This document shows positions 43,610 through 52,099 of a DNA stretch of 64,000 nucleotides, piece by piece (the first letter of the stretch is position 1; every line of letters begins with the position of its first letter). Made by a program: the position numbers and the translations under genes. The notes beneath the pieces were generated by a model. The model was not told the DNA's origin. It saw only the letters and a list, made by a program, of their open reading frames with translations, and did no database searches. Source of the DNA: Chloroflexi bacterium 54-19 (GTDB taxonomy: Bacteria; Chloroflexota; Chloroflexia; Chloroheliales; Chloroheliaceae). The DNA lies in the NCBI GenBank assembly GCA_001898225.1, contig MKTJ01000002.1:44220-108219 (forward strand), read 5' to 3'.

Positions 43610-44674
43610 TTAGACTTTTACAAAATGGGGCGTGTTGCGCAGGTCGGTGAGATTGGCCGCCCCAATACAGAACATGGTAATGCGGAGTTCCCTGGTCAGC
43701 TGTTCGAGCAGGTTGCTGACGGCCTCGACCGAATCGTCGGCGGCCTTGAGGAAAGGCAGGGCCAGCCCGCCCAGGTCCGCCCCTAAAGCCAGGGTTTTCG
43801 CCACGTCCACGCCGTTGCGTATCCCGCCGCTGCCAATCACCAGGCCCTCCGGCAGGGCTTGTCGCGCCCACTGGATAGATTGGGCCGTCGAAATGCCCCA
43901 CCCGGCGAAAGCTTCGGCGGCTTGCTGCTCGACCGGGCGGGCGATGCGATAGCTCTCCACCTGGCTCCAACTGGTCCCGCCGCTCCCGGCTACGTCTAGC
44001 CCGGTCACCCCGGCGTCCTTTAACTTCACGGCTACGTCGTAGGAAATGCCGTTGCCGACCTCTTTAGCGATTATCGGCACCCCGTCTTTCGCCAGGGCCG
44101 CGCAGACCACCTCGATTTTCGCCAGCAAACCCTTGTAGCTGGTATTGCCGTGAGGCTGGACCGCCTCCTGTAAGGCGTTCAGGTGCAAAATCAGGGCATC
44201 GGCCTGGAGCATATCTACCGCCCGGCGGCATTCTTCGACCCCGTAACCGTAATTTAGCTGGACCGCCCCCAGGTTCGCCAGTAGCGGCACGTCCGGGGCG
44301 TAAGAGCGTATCTGGTAGCTGTAGGCCAGCGAATTATCCTCGACGGCGGCCCGCTGCGACCCGACCCCCATCGGCACCCGCCACTGCTGGGCAGCCTGGG
44401 CCAGGTTGCGGTTAATCCGGGCCGACCATTCGGCCCCACCGGTCATCGAGCTTATCAGGATGGGCGCCTGGATAGTTTTGTCCAGGAAAGAAAGACTTAA
44501 ATCAACCTCGTCGAGGTCAATTTCGGGCAAAGCCTGGTGGATGAAGCGGTAGTTTTCCAGCCCGACCGTGATACCCTTGGCCTGGACATCCTCGTTCAGG
44601 GTAATACGAAGATGCTCGACCTTGCGGTCGCTGGTGCTTTTCGAAGGATTTGTTTCAGGCTGGGAGGTTTTCAT
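43610..44674 (-). CDS. fni: Isopentenyl-diphosphate delta-isomerase, type 2
   Basis: A 354-aa FMN-dependent IPP/DMAPP isomerase. Start chosen at ATG 44674 because the 5' part of the longer frame (to 44794) is a repeat element. Family markers are RKVEHLRI near the N-terminus, PILISSMTGGAEWSARINRN, MGVGSQRAA, LHLNALQEAVQPHGNTSYKG, IAKEVGNGIS and VAGSGGTSW, then the FMN-phosphate loop GSGGIRNGVDVAK. It is downstream of dxs in the same direction, so the two supply isoprenoid precursors, although MEP enzymes already make both isomers. Confidence 0.95.
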   Translation of the reverse strand: MKTSQPETNPSKSTSDRKVEHLRITLNEDVQAKGITVGLENYRFIHQALPEIDLDEVDLSLSFLDKTIQAPILISSMTGGAEWSARINRNLAQAAQQWRVPMGVGSQRAAVEDNSLAYSYQIRSYAPDVPLLANLGAVQLNYGYGVEECRRAVDMLQADALILHLNALQEAVQPHGNTSYKGLLAKIEVVCAALAKDGVPIIAKEVGNGISYDVAVKLKDAGVTGLDVAGSGGTSWSQVESYRIARPVEQQAAEAFAGWGISTAQSIQWARQALPEGLVIGSGGIRNGVDVAKTLALGADLGGLALPFLKAADDSVEAVSNLLEQLTRELRITMFCIGAANLTDLRNTPHFVKV

Positions 44675-44745
44675 AGGACCGTTTAATGTTAAACGTAATA
44701 AACTAATATCATCCGAAATTTCGAGGAAGGTAGATTCGATAAAAT

Positions 44746-44790
44746 TGTCATTCTGCGACCCACCAGTTTTAGATGAACCACAGAATGACA
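44746..44790. repeat. TGTCATTCTG palindromic element
   Basis: TGTCATTCTG (44746-44755) and CAGAATGACA (44781-44790) are perfect 10-bp inverted arms around a 25-nt loop. It lies between dxs and fni, just before the fni start. Confidence 0.65.
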
Positions 44791-44806
44791 TCAAATTTGG
44801 CCTTTT

Positions 44807-44850
44807 TACGTTTAACGTTCGCCCTGAAAGGCGCGTTCAACGTTTAACGA
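44807..44850. repeat. CGTTTAACGTT palindrome after dxs
   Basis: CGTTTAACGTTCGCC (44809-44823) pairs largely with GGCGCGTTCAACGTTTAACG (44830-44849), just beyond the dxs stop. No T-run, so more likely a processing or stability hairpin than a terminator. Related to 19229-19274. Confidence 0.6.
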
Positions 44851-44856
44851 ACTTTT

Positions 44857-46764
44857 TTATCCCCTGGAAGAAGTGGCCGACTTGCGGACTAAAGCCAGTT
44901 CGGGGAACCAGGCTTCGACCTGCGAGGCGATGCTGGCCGGGTCGAGACCTTCTTTCTCGCGCATAAGGGATTGCGCCCCGTGCGTGACAAAGTGGTCGCG
45001 GACGCCGACGCGGTGGACTTCCACCTCGTTCAGACCGCGCATTTCGAAAAGCTCCATCACCGCGCTGCCAAAACCACCGGCCAGGGCCGCTTCCTCGACC
45101 GTGACCACCCGGCGATACTTGCGGGCTGTTTCCAGGAGCAATTCTTCGTCGAGCGGCTTGATAAAGCGGGCGTTGATGACCGCCGCCCGGATACCCCGTT
45201 CGGCCAGCATTTCGGCGGCTTCCATTGCCGGGTAAACCTCGCTGCCGAGGGCTACCAGGGCCAGGTCTTCGCCCTCACGCAGGATTTCACCCTTGCCGAT
45301 GGGGAGCGCCTTGAATTCCTTGTCCATCTCGACACCGTAGCTGGCCCCACGCGGGTAGCGCAGACCAATCGGCCCGCGATGCTGGGTAGCGGTGTAGAGC
45401 ATGTGCTGCAATTCGTTCTCGTCTTTGGGGGCCATCAGCACGATGTTGGGGATACAGCGCAGGTAGGAAATATCGAACATACCCTGGTGGGTCTTGCCGT
45501 CATCGCCCACGATACCGGCCCGGTCCATCGCGAAGATAACTTGCAGGTTTTGCAGACAAACATCGTGCAGGACCTGGTCGTAGGCGCGCTGCAAGAAGGT
45601 GCTGTAAATCGCCGCGACCGGCTTAAAGCCTTCGGTCGCCAGGCCCGCCGCGAAAGTCACGGCGTGCTGCTCGGCAATCCCGACATCAAAGAAGCGTTCG
45701 GGGTAGACCTGGGAGAATTTATCCAGGCCGGTGCCGCTGCGCATGGCCGCCGTAATCGCCAGGATTTTCTTGTCTGTTTCGGCCAGCTTAATCAAGGTAT
45801 TGCCGAAAACATCCTCGTATTTAGGGCCCTTGGGTGCGACGCCGGGGTTGAGTTTGTTGGGGCGGGCGTGATAGCCGATGCGGCCCTCGACGCTCACCTC
45901 GGCCTCGGCGTAACCTTTGCCTTTGACCGTAATCGCGTGGATGAAGACCGGCAGTTTGGCTTCTTTCGCCAGTTGGAAGGTTTCAATAAGCTGGGCGATG
46001 TCGTGACCGTCCACCGGACCCAACCCGATAAAACCGAGTTCTTCCCAGATGGTGCTGGGCAGGACCATATCTTTGACCGACTTCTTGACCCGTTTTGCCA
46101 GGCTGAGCATTTCGCCGCCGAGCGGCAGCTTACCCATGGCATGTTCGAATTCATCTTTAGCCCGCAGGTACATCTTGTCGGCCCGGACCCGGTCCAGGTA
46201 TTTCGACAGAGCGCCAACGTTTTTGGAAATACTCATTTCGTTGTCGTTGAGGACCACGATGAAGGGCGTCTTGAGGCTCCCGGCGTTGTTGAGGGCCTCC
46301 AGGGCCATCCCGCCGGTAAGCGCGCCATCCCCGATAATCGAAACGACACTGAAGTTCTCGCCTTTGAGGTCGCGGGCTACGGCCATACCCAGGCCTGCCG
46401 AGATAGAAGTGCTGGCATGACCGGCTCCAAAGCTATCATGAACGCTTTCGGACCGCTCCAAAAATCCGCACAGGCCATCGTACTGGCGAATGGTCGAGAA
46501 CCGGTCAACCCGGCCCGTCAACAGTTTGTGCGGGTAAGCCTGGTGGCCTACATCCCATACCAATTTATCTACCGGGCTATTGAAGACGTAGTGCAGAGCA
46601 ATCGACAGTTCAACCGTACCCAGGTTGCTGGCAAAATGCCCGCCGGTCTGAAAAACCGTTTCCTGGAGAAGGTGGCGCATATCGGCGCTCAATTCCTTCA
46701 ACTGGTCCAGGCTCAGCCGTTTTAAGTCTTCAGGTCCTGTGATGCTATTTAGCAACCCAGCCAT
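44857..46764 (-). CDS. dxs: 1-deoxy-D-xylulose-5-phosphate synthase
   Basis: A 635-aa thiamine-diphosphate enzyme that condenses pyruvate and glyceraldehyde 3-phosphate, the first MEP step. Visible landmarks are VWDVGHQAYPHKLLTGR (His needed for catalysis), HDSFGAGHASTSIS, the GDGALTGGMALEALNNAG thiamine/Mg loop, and in the pyrimidine-binding domain DVGIAEQHAVTFAAGLA and AMDRAGIVGDDGKTHQG. Length is normal. AGAGGTGA precedes the ATG. The leader is about 210 nt long and structured. Confidence 0.97.
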   Translation of the reverse strand: MAGLLNSITGPEDLKRLSLDQLKELSADMRHLLQETVFQTGGHFASNLGTVELSIALHYVFNSPVDKLVWDVGHQAYPHKLLTGRVDRFSTIRQYDGLCGFLERSESVHDSFGAGHASTSISAGLGMAVARDLKGENFSVVSIIGDGALTGGMALEALNNAGSLKTPFIVVLNDNEMSISKNVGALSKYLDRVRADKMYLRAKDEFEHAMGKLPLGGEMLSLAKRVKKSVKDMVLPSTIWEELGFIGLGPVDGHDIAQLIETFQLAKEAKLPVFIHAITVKGKGYAEAEVSVEGRIGYHARPNKLNPGVAPKGPKYEDVFGNTLIKLAETDKKILAITAAMRSGTGLDKFSQVYPERFFDVGIAEQHAVTFAAGLATEGFKPVAAIYSTFLQRAYDQVLHDVCLQNLQVIFAMDRAGIVGDDGKTHQGMFDISYLRCIPNIVLMAPKDENELQHMLYTATQHRGPIGLRYPRGASYGVEMDKEFKALPIGKGEILREGEDLALVALGSEVYPAMEAAEMLAERGIRAAVINARFIKPLDEELLLETARKYRRVVTVEEAALAGGFGSAVMELFEMRGLNEVEVHRVGVRDHFVTHGAQSLMREKEGLDPASIASQVEAWFPELALVRKSATSSRG

Positions 46765-46976
46765 GTAACAATCACCTCTTTATTTAAATTCGCGCTGTGG
46801 CGCACATCTCTCCGTCCCGGCACCTGCCGGGTTCGAGCAATCCCCACTCTCTGGCCGAGCGGGTAAAACATCGGTTTCGGAACTAAAGTACGAGCGTTTC
46901 GGCCTGGTGGCAGCCTGCAATAGCCGAAGAAGCAAGTAGCGATAGGCCATTGTAACCCTGTACCATAGACGAGTCA
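46765..46976 (-). promoter_or_regulatory. Long structured dxs leader with possible upstream ORF
   Basis: The predicted 5' UTR contains the perfect hairpin CCCGGCA/TGCCGGG (+ strand about 46834-46849), a GGCCGA/TCGGCC stem, and an open frame from ATG 46950 (MAYRYLLLRLLQ...) to 46780 that stops 15 nt before dxs, with AGGG before its ATG. It resembles no riboswitch I can name. Regulatory function is inference. Confidence 0.35.
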
Positions 46977-46982
46977 AATGTA

Positions 46983-47010
46983 TTTATAGCAAAACGAATG
47001 TAGATTGCAA
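46983..47010 (-). promoter_or_regulatory. dxs promoter
   Basis: Minus strand: TTGCAA (47005-47010), 16 bp, TATAAA (46983-46988) with an extended TGC. A second extended -10 (TGATATAAT) is near 47075-47083. Confidence 0.6.
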
Positions 47011-47175
47011 TAGGTTTCGATTTCAATAGTTAAAGTTATTTTTGCACGTTTAGAAAGTTTTAAACGTCACAACCATTATATCACATCCGGTAAACGCTTT
47101 GAGGTCTTGTGTGACCCGCACTAATTATACGCTTATACCCTGCATGAGGATTAAACATTTAGCAAAGCTTAACGT

Positions 47176-47203
47176 TTGTCTAACGGTTATTGGGGGGTAT
47201 AAT
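47176..47203 (+). promoter_or_regulatory. Promoter for the 47252 gene
   Basis: TTGTCT (47176-47181), 16 bp, TATAAT (47198-47203), about 50 nt before the start codon. Confidence 0.55.
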
Positions 47204-47251
47204 ACAGGTGCCGGTTTTGGGGTCAGTTAAAGAGGATGTGAGAGAGCCAAA

Positions 47252-47716
47252 ATGGATGCCTCGCAGTTTATCGGGGAGATGCGGGTCTGGACCGACCGCG
47301 ACTTTGACTTTATGGGCTGGCACGACGCCACCGTCCACGGCCTGGTCTTCCGGCCTCAGAATTACAGTTTCGCCCTCGACCTGGACTATATCCTGAAATG
47401 GGTCGAGCCGGAACCGCCGGAGAGCTTCTATTCCTTCTGGGTAGCCCCGGCAACCCTGGCCTTTGAGAATGTCTCGGAACTGGAAATAGCTATCCAGTCC
47501 AACCTGCCCCAGCTAACCCTGTTTGGTATCGAGCGGGATGACGAACGGCCAGTTCCCAATGGTCACCTGAAAAGCTGGCGCTATATCCTCGATGCCGACC
47601 AGGGCACCATCACTTTCCGGGCGACCGGCTTTACCCAGAAATTTCGCAATTTGCCGGTCTTCACCAGGCAGCAAAGCCTGACCGAGCAGGAACGGGGCGA
47701 CTTTAACGCTTACTAA
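47252..47716 (+). CDS. Hypothetical protein (WHDATVHGLVF family)
   Basis: A 154-aa soluble beta-rich protein with ATG start and a purine-rich ribosome binding region. The segment GWHDATVHGLVF followed by FALDLDYILKWVEP is a pattern I recall from uncharacterised bacterial proteins, some annotated near immunity or toxin genes, but I know no function. C-terminal segments are ELEIAIQSNLPQ and GTITFRATGFTQKF. It is monocistronic with its own promoter. Confidence 0.68.
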   Translation: MDASQFIGEMRVWTDRDFDFMGWHDATVHGLVFRPQNYSFALDLDYILKWVEPEPPESFYSFWVAPATLAFENVSELEIAIQSNLPQLTLFGIERDDERPVPNGHLKSWRYILDADQGTITFRATGFTQKFRNLPVFTRQQSLTEQERGDFNAY

Positions 47717-47731
47717 TAGCTCTGGTGGAGG

Positions 47732-48238
47732 TCATGGGGCGGTGTTTTCCTTCTTGCTTTCCAGGGATTTAGAAAACATTTCTCGTGTCACAACGCGCTG
47801 TTGGACCGGTGTAGATAGCACCATCGAGGTAGTGAGCGGACCATAGACCAGCAACCGGTCAATTATACTTTCCAGGTGCTCAATTGAGGTCGCGCCTACT
47901 TTCAAAACCAGGGTATCGCTTCCCAGCACTCGCGCACATTCAAGCACTTCGGCTATCCCCCTGATACCTTCTATGGCCTTTGCGCTGCTCTGAGATACAT
48001 TGAGACCCATCCGAATAATTGCCGTCACACCCAGCCCTACCAGGGCGCGATTGATTTGGGCGTGATAGCCTGTGATAACACCGGCTTCTTCCAGTTTGCG
48101 CACCCGCTCGCTGACCGCCGGGGCGCTAAGACCCACCTTTTGCCCAAGCTCGCTATAGGAAAGACGGGCGTCTTGTTGTAAGGCGTATAGAAGCTGCCAC
48201 CCTGTCTCATCGAGTAACCTTTCGATTTCCCCGGTCAT
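47732..48238 (-). CDS. Lrp/AsnC family transcriptional regulator
   Basis: A 168-aa regulator. ATG 48238 has AAAGGAAAA upstream. The HTH is SYSELGQKVGLSAPAVSERV with RKLEEAGVITGYHAQIN after it. The RAM ligand-binding domain spans about 65-150. It is divergent from a membrane protein gene 161 bp away, the usual layout for an Lrp-type regulator controlling an exporter. Ligand is probably an amino acid (inference). Confidence 0.93.
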   Translation of the reverse strand: MTGEIERLLDETGWQLLYALQQDARLSYSELGQKVGLSAPAVSERVRKLEEAGVITGYHAQINRALVGLGVTAIIRMGLNVSQSSAKAIEGIRGIAEVLECARVLGSDTLVLKVGATSIEHLESIIDRLLVYGPLTTSMVLSTPVQQRVVTREMFSKSLESKKENTAP

Positions 48239-48399
48239 TTTGTGTTTTCCTTTCAATTCTTTTGTAAAAGGCGCAAAAAGCTTTACTTTACCACTGTATT
48301 CTCTTTTATTAACCCGTTATATTCAAGTAAATTTTTTACCCTTTTTCTTCAGAGATTCTTTCTTGTCTCCAGGTAACATTGAAAGGAAACCGTTGTAGC

Positions 48400-49188
48400 G
48401 TGTTCGTGTTAAAACTCTTGCTCACACCCCTTTTAATCGCCCTGATTAGTCTGGCGGACCGGCGCTGGGGTCCAAAAGTCGGTGGGATACTCCTGGGGTT
48501 ACCCCTGACCTCGGCTCCTGTCAGCCTGTTCGTCACCCTGGATTTAGGGGCCTCCTTCACCGCCCATATGGCAATAGGTAATATCCTGGGACTGTTTTCG
48601 CAAGCCCTTTTTTGTGTGACTTACGCCTGGCTCTCTTACCGGGTCAACTGGTTGGGTTGCTGGCTGATTGGGTGGGGAGCGTTCGGTGTTTCAACCCTCG
48701 TTTTCGAACAGGTCGCGGTGCCGCTTCCGGTGGCCTTTACCGGCATTACCGGGGCATTCATTGGGGCACTTGTGATATGGCCGCAACATGGAGGAGAGGA
48801 ATTCGTTGCCGAGGCCCCGGCATGGGCGCTGGTGGGCCGGATGGTAGCAGCCACCGCTATGGTGATATTTCTGACCAGCACCGCCAGCCTGCTTGGTCCT
48901 CAACTGAGCGGGTTGCTCTCGCCCCTACCTATTTTTGCGACGGTTTTTGCGGTCTTTGCCCACAAACTCCAGGGGGGAAGACCGGCCCGCCTAATCTTAC
49001 ACGGGGTGATTGTTAGTTCCTTTGCTTGCGCGGTCTTCTTTCTGATTGTGGCCGAATTTATTGACCGGTGGAGTATTGTTGCCACCTATAGCAGCGCAAT
49101 AATCGCTGCCCTGCTTACCCAGGGCCTGATGGTGGGGCTGATACGGAGATTCCAGAACCGAAAAATCGCCAGACAATTGCCTTTGTGA
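48400..49188 (+). CDS. Integral membrane protein, divergent from the Lrp gene
   Basis: A 262-aa protein with about 7-8 membrane helices. GTG 48400 is preferred because AAAGGAAAC lies 9 nt upstream; TTG 48379 is the alternative. A segment WGPKVGGILLGLPLTSAPVS early in the protein resembles GlpM-like small-membrane families. Helices fill about 35-255. Substrate unknown; the neighbouring Lrp regulator suggests an amino-acid or related metabolite exporter. Confidence 0.75.
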   Translation: MFVLKLLLTPLLIALISLADRRWGPKVGGILLGLPLTSAPVSLFVTLDLGASFTAHMAIGNILGLFSQALFCVTYAWLSYRVNWLGCWLIGWGAFGVSTLVFEQVAVPLPVAFTGITGAFIGALVIWPQHGGEEFVAEAPAWALVGRMVAATAMVIFLTSTASLLGPQLSGLLSPLPIFATVFAVFAHKLQGGRPARLILHGVIVSSFACAVFFLIVAEFIDRWSIVATYSSAIIAALLTQGLMVGLIRRFQNRKIARQLPL

Positions 49189-49212
49189 TTTTAGCAACGG
49201 GCATTATAAAGT

Positions 49213-49241
49213 AACAAAACCCCGGAAATAAGAGGCCGGGG
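49213..49241 (-). terminator. Terminator for the NDH-2 operon
   Basis: Read on the minus strand, CCCCGG and CCGGGG arms (49220-49225, 49236-49241) form a hairpin followed by TTTTGTTAC. Confidence 0.65.
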
Positions 49242-49290
49242 GCCGGTCGGAGAGGTCAAGGCCGGGGGAGCGAGTAGCTTCTTGAAACGG

Positions 49291-49989
49291 TTACTCGACA
49301 TTAGAGGCGGTACGTTCGCGGGAACGCTGCATGTCGTATTTGACGCCGTAGGAGTTGGACGCGCCTTTGAAAAAGAAGACGAGGCCGATAAGCACCAGCA
49401 CGTTAAAGGGCAGTAACTGGTCAAAATGGACCGGACCGAGGTCTACCACAAAGCCAAACGAGGCTACCAGGTCGGCCACCAGGATAAGGCCCGTGCCAAT
49501 CATAATCGGCAGGGCGTCGGCGGCGCGGTCGCGGTCCCTGGCGTAGAGGGTGCTGTGGGCCAGGAAGACCAGCACGGCGCAGGCGGCATCATAGAGAAAG
49601 ACCGGCACGAAGGAGGGCACCAGCAGCACCCCCATGGTAAAGACCAGGTAGACCGCCCAGACCAGCGGGGCGAAGCGGCGGGCCACCTTTTCCGGCGCGG
49701 CCCGGTAGAGGGTGTGCAGGGCCAGGAACGAGAACGAGACCCCGGCCAGGAAATTATCCAGCTTCCAGAGAAAATCGTTGGTATCCTCGATATTCTGGGA
49801 GGTAGCGAGGGCGGCGCAGAGGGTCGCCAGGCCCATCCCGGCGAAAATCAAAGGCCACATCCAGGCCCGCCAGCCGGGTTTGAGACGGCGCCCGGCAGCC
49901 GAAGCCGCCGGGATTATTAAAAACATCAGCACCAGGGCCACCAGGGCTAAAAGGTAACCACTCACGAGGGTCGCGGCGCGTTCGCTCAT
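49291..49989 (-). CDS. Hypothetical integral membrane protein
   Basis: A 232-aa protein with about seven predicted helices (for example LVSGYLLALVALVLMFLII, MWPLIFAGMGLATLCAALA, LLPFNVLVLIGLVFFF) and a short basic C-terminal tail. No motif assigns a function. It begins 12 nt after the NDH-2 gene stop, so it is co-transcribed and could serve the respiratory chain, which is inference only. Confidence 0.78.
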   Translation of the reverse strand: MSERAATLVSGYLLALVALVLMFLIIPAASAAGRRLKPGWRAWMWPLIFAGMGLATLCAALATSQNIEDTNDFLWKLDNFLAGVSFSFLALHTLYRAAPEKVARRFAPLVWAVYLVFTMGVLLVPSFVPVFLYDAACAVLVFLAHSTLYARDRDRAADALPIMIGTGLILVADLVASFGFVVDLGPVHFDQLLPFNVLVLIGLVFFFKGASNSYGVKYDMQRSRERTASNVE

Positions 49990-50001
49990 TATATCCCCAA
50001 T

Positions 50002-51198
50002 TTATACTTTAAGAATGCGCGGTTTGTACCGGATATTCCACTCATAGTTATCATAACTGATATTTTTGGCGAGACGGCCCGGCACCCCGGTCAATTTCAA
50101 AGGTCCACTAATGGTGAGAGCTTCATTGCGCCCGATAGAAATGGCAGTCCCCAGGCTAAAAGGCAAATAAGGCCGGGCCTTTAATCCGCGTTCTTCGTCC
50201 CACAAATTTTCGGCTAAATAATGGCCCTGGCGTTCGGCGTACTGGGCCGTCCAGGGGACCGTGTGGCCGGTCCGTTTGTCCTTGATGCTGGCAGCATCGC
50301 CCAGCACGTATACTTCCGGGTATTCTTTCGAGCGTAAAAACTCGTCCACCGCGATACGCCCATCCGAGAGTTGCTCGAAACCGCTTTCTTTCAAGACCGA
50401 GGCGGCCTGGATACCACCGGCCCAGCACATTATATTGCCCCGGACCACTTTACCGCCCTTGAGATGGACCGTTCCTTTTTCAACCCGTTCAATCATGGCG
50501 TTGGTCGCCACCAGGACGCCATGCTGGCGCAACTCGTTCCGCACGTAGTCGCCGTACTGCCGGTCGAGGGTCGGCAGCAGGTGGTCGGCCCCTTCCAAAA
50601 GGACCACCCGAAAACAGTTCTGGGGCAACCCGGCCCGCTCGGCCAGGTCCGAACAGAAATCGACCATCTCCCCGGCCAGTTCCGAGCCGGTCAGCCCGCC
50701 CCCGCCGATGATAAAGGTCAGGCGTTCGTCAACCGGTTTGAGCGGCGGCTGGTTAGGGTCGGTGGCGGAGCGGAAACACTCGATAACGGCCTTGCGAAAT
50801 TTAATGGCGTCGTCGAGGTCTTTCATGGGGTAGGCGTGTTCGCGCAGACCCGGAATCGGCGGGTAGCGGGTTTCGCTCCCTAGGGCCACCACCAGCCGGT
50901 CGTAGTCGAAGGTTCCGGCGCTGGTTTCAACCTGCTTTTCGTTGGGTAGAATTTTGTCTATGGAAGCCTGGACGAATTTGATTTTGCGGCCATCCAGGAG
51001 TTCCTTGAAAGGGATGCTGACCTTTTCGACGGGGATAGTATTAGCGGCAACTTCGTGGACGCGGACCTGGAGCAAATGGAAGTCGCGCCGGTCAATCAGG
51101 GTTATTTCCCACTCCGTGCGGCCCCGCGAAACCGCATCCAGGCGTTGCGCGACCGCCAGGCCGCCGTAACCGCCACCCAGAATAAGCAATTTTGGCAT
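50002..51198 (-). CDS. Type II NADH dehydrogenase-like FAD oxidoreductase
   Basis: A 398-aa pyridine-nucleotide-disulphide-type flavoprotein. FAD motif KLLILGGGYGGLAVAQRL (3-20) and NAD motif FIIGGGGLTGSELAGEM (about 170-186) are present, with VVALGSETRY and the C-terminal VYVLGDAASIKDK. The lack of a CxxC redox pair and the NDH-2-like pattern (FHLLQVRVHEVA, W-AG-G) point to a quinone-reducing NADH dehydrogenase on the inner membrane face. The ATG has GAGGCGG upstream. Confidence 0.9.
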   Translation of the reverse strand: MPKLLILGGGYGGLAVAQRLDAVSRGRTEWEITLIDRRDFHLLQVRVHEVAANTIPVEKVSIPFKELLDGRKIKFVQASIDKILPNEKQVETSAGTFDYDRLVVALGSETRYPPIPGLREHAYPMKDLDDAIKFRKAVIECFRSATDPNQPPLKPVDERLTFIIGGGGLTGSELAGEMVDFCSDLAERAGLPQNCFRVVLLEGADHLLPTLDRQYGDYVRNELRQHGVLVATNAMIERVEKGTVHLKGGKVVRGNIMCWAGGIQAASVLKESGFEQLSDGRIAVDEFLRSKEYPEVYVLGDAASIKDKRTGHTVPWTAQYAERQGHYLAENLWDEERGLKARPYLPFSLGTAISIGRNEALTISGPLKLTGVPGRLAKNISYDNYEWNIRYKPRILKV

Positions 51199-51774
51199 AT
51201 TTCCGCCTCTTTCTACCGCGCCCCAGGACAGTCTAACAGCTTCGTAAAAGTCGCCTGGTAAGAAAAGAATTGATTCGTTTGTTAACTTCGACTTATATAC
51301 GAATGAAGCCTCGAAAGGTTTGCAAGCACAGAGTTAAGAAATAACTGAATTACCCGCGAGGGCCAGGGTTTTGTAATCTCTAACGATATTATATCACACG
51401 AAATCCCGCCCGGGCATTAACCAGGGGGATTATAGTAGTCAGTAGTCAGAAGCCAGTAGTCAGGGTTTAGTAGTTTTTCCAGGACAACTACTCCAGGGAT
51501 AGCGTTGGCACAAGTACACCGGCCTGAAATTGAAAGCTGTCCTGGCTGCTTTGTAACGAAATGAAACCGGGATGTTGTGGTCAGCACCCCGGCTTCACTC
51601 GTTTTAACGGACCCTCGAACTGCGAACTATTTAATTATTCTGGATTTTTCGGCGGTGAGAAACAAGATGCAGTAAGCCTGGCGATGCTTGGCCCTCTCCG
51701 GGTAACTTCCGGTTACCGGCGAGGCGAGGGGGGATAGAGTCGGCTACGACTCCGGGGAGATAGAACGATGCTGT
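51199..51774. other. Intergenic region of repeats and hairpins
   Basis: No gene is supported. It contains an extended -10 (minus TGATATAAT, 51388-51396) that could drive the NDH-2 gene, the AGTAGTCAG tract (51433-51475), and hairpins near 51705-51760 (CCGGGTAAC/GTTACCGG and GAGTCG/CGACTC) just past the 54-aa gene. Confidence 0.5.
51433..51475 (+). repeat. AGTAGTCAG short tandem repeats
   Basis: TAGTAGTCAGTAGTCAGAAG and CCAGTAGTCAGG units, ending in TTTAGTAGTTTTT. Same family as 30697-30790. Confidence 0.7.
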
Positions 51775-51939
51775 TTATCTGGAAAGTTTGATATACATGT
51801 CGGCGTAGCGGTCAAAAAGCGCCCAGTCTTTCGCCTGTTCGGCCTTTTTCATGCTCTCGTAGACCTTTTGGCGCATATCTTCGATGTATTTCGCCCGGTC
51901 AAAGGTGTCCTTCGAGACCATTTCCTGTACCATAGTCAT
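51775..51939 (-). CDS. 54-aa helical protein under a strong regulated promoter
   Basis: The start at ATG 51939 is decided by a near-perfect AAAGGAGGT 8 nt upstream, the strongest ribosome binding site in the window. The product is charged and helical (FDRAKYIEDMRQKVYESMKK, then AEQAKDWALFDRYADMYIKL). No family is recognised. A consensus sigma-70 promoter and a paired palindrome lie immediately upstream, so high but switchable expression is expected. Confidence 0.7.
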   Translation of the reverse strand: MTMVQEMVSKDTFDRAKYIEDMRQKVYESMKKAEQAKDWALFDRYADMYIKLSR

Positions 51940-51977
51940 ATAACCCCACCTCCTTTCTTTATCAGATTTAGAGGGGT

Positions 51978-52005
51978 TCACATTGTGCAATCCATCACAA
52001 TGTGA
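51978..52005. promoter_or_regulatory. Double-palindrome operator
   Basis: TCACATTGTG (51978-51987) and CACAATGTGA (51996-52005) are perfect 10-bp inverted arms, and each is itself near-palindromic (CACAWTGTG). The site overlaps the predicted transcription start of the 54-aa gene, where a repressor would block initiation. Confidence 0.65.
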
Positions 52006-52009
52006 GTCT

Positions 52010-52038
52010 ATTATACGTCGGGAATCAGATATTGTCAA
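52010..52038 (-). promoter_or_regulatory. Consensus sigma-70 promoter
   Basis: On the minus strand TTGACA (52033-52038), exactly 17 bp, TATAAT (52010-52015). Both hexamers match the consensus in all positions. Confidence 0.85.
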
Positions 52039-52099
52039 GATGACTTTAACAGAATTGTTTAAATAATGGGAGATGTAGGCTAAAGACGCGAAGCAATTA

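Noticed and set aside
44675..44794. 40-residue N-terminal extension of the isomerase
   Set aside because: This DNA is the TGTCATTCTG palindromic repeat; the downstream ATG gives the normal family length.
44971..46725. 584-aa open frame antisense to dxs
   Set aside because: Produced by GC-rich codon bias opposite a clear dxs gene; no promoter, RBS or recognisable domain.
46800..46900. Possible T-box or tRNA-like sequence upstream of dxs (GGTTCGAG and AGAGAG)
   Set aside because: The T-arm does not pair, no acceptor stem or anticodon arm closes, and the conserved T-box antiterminator sequence is absent.
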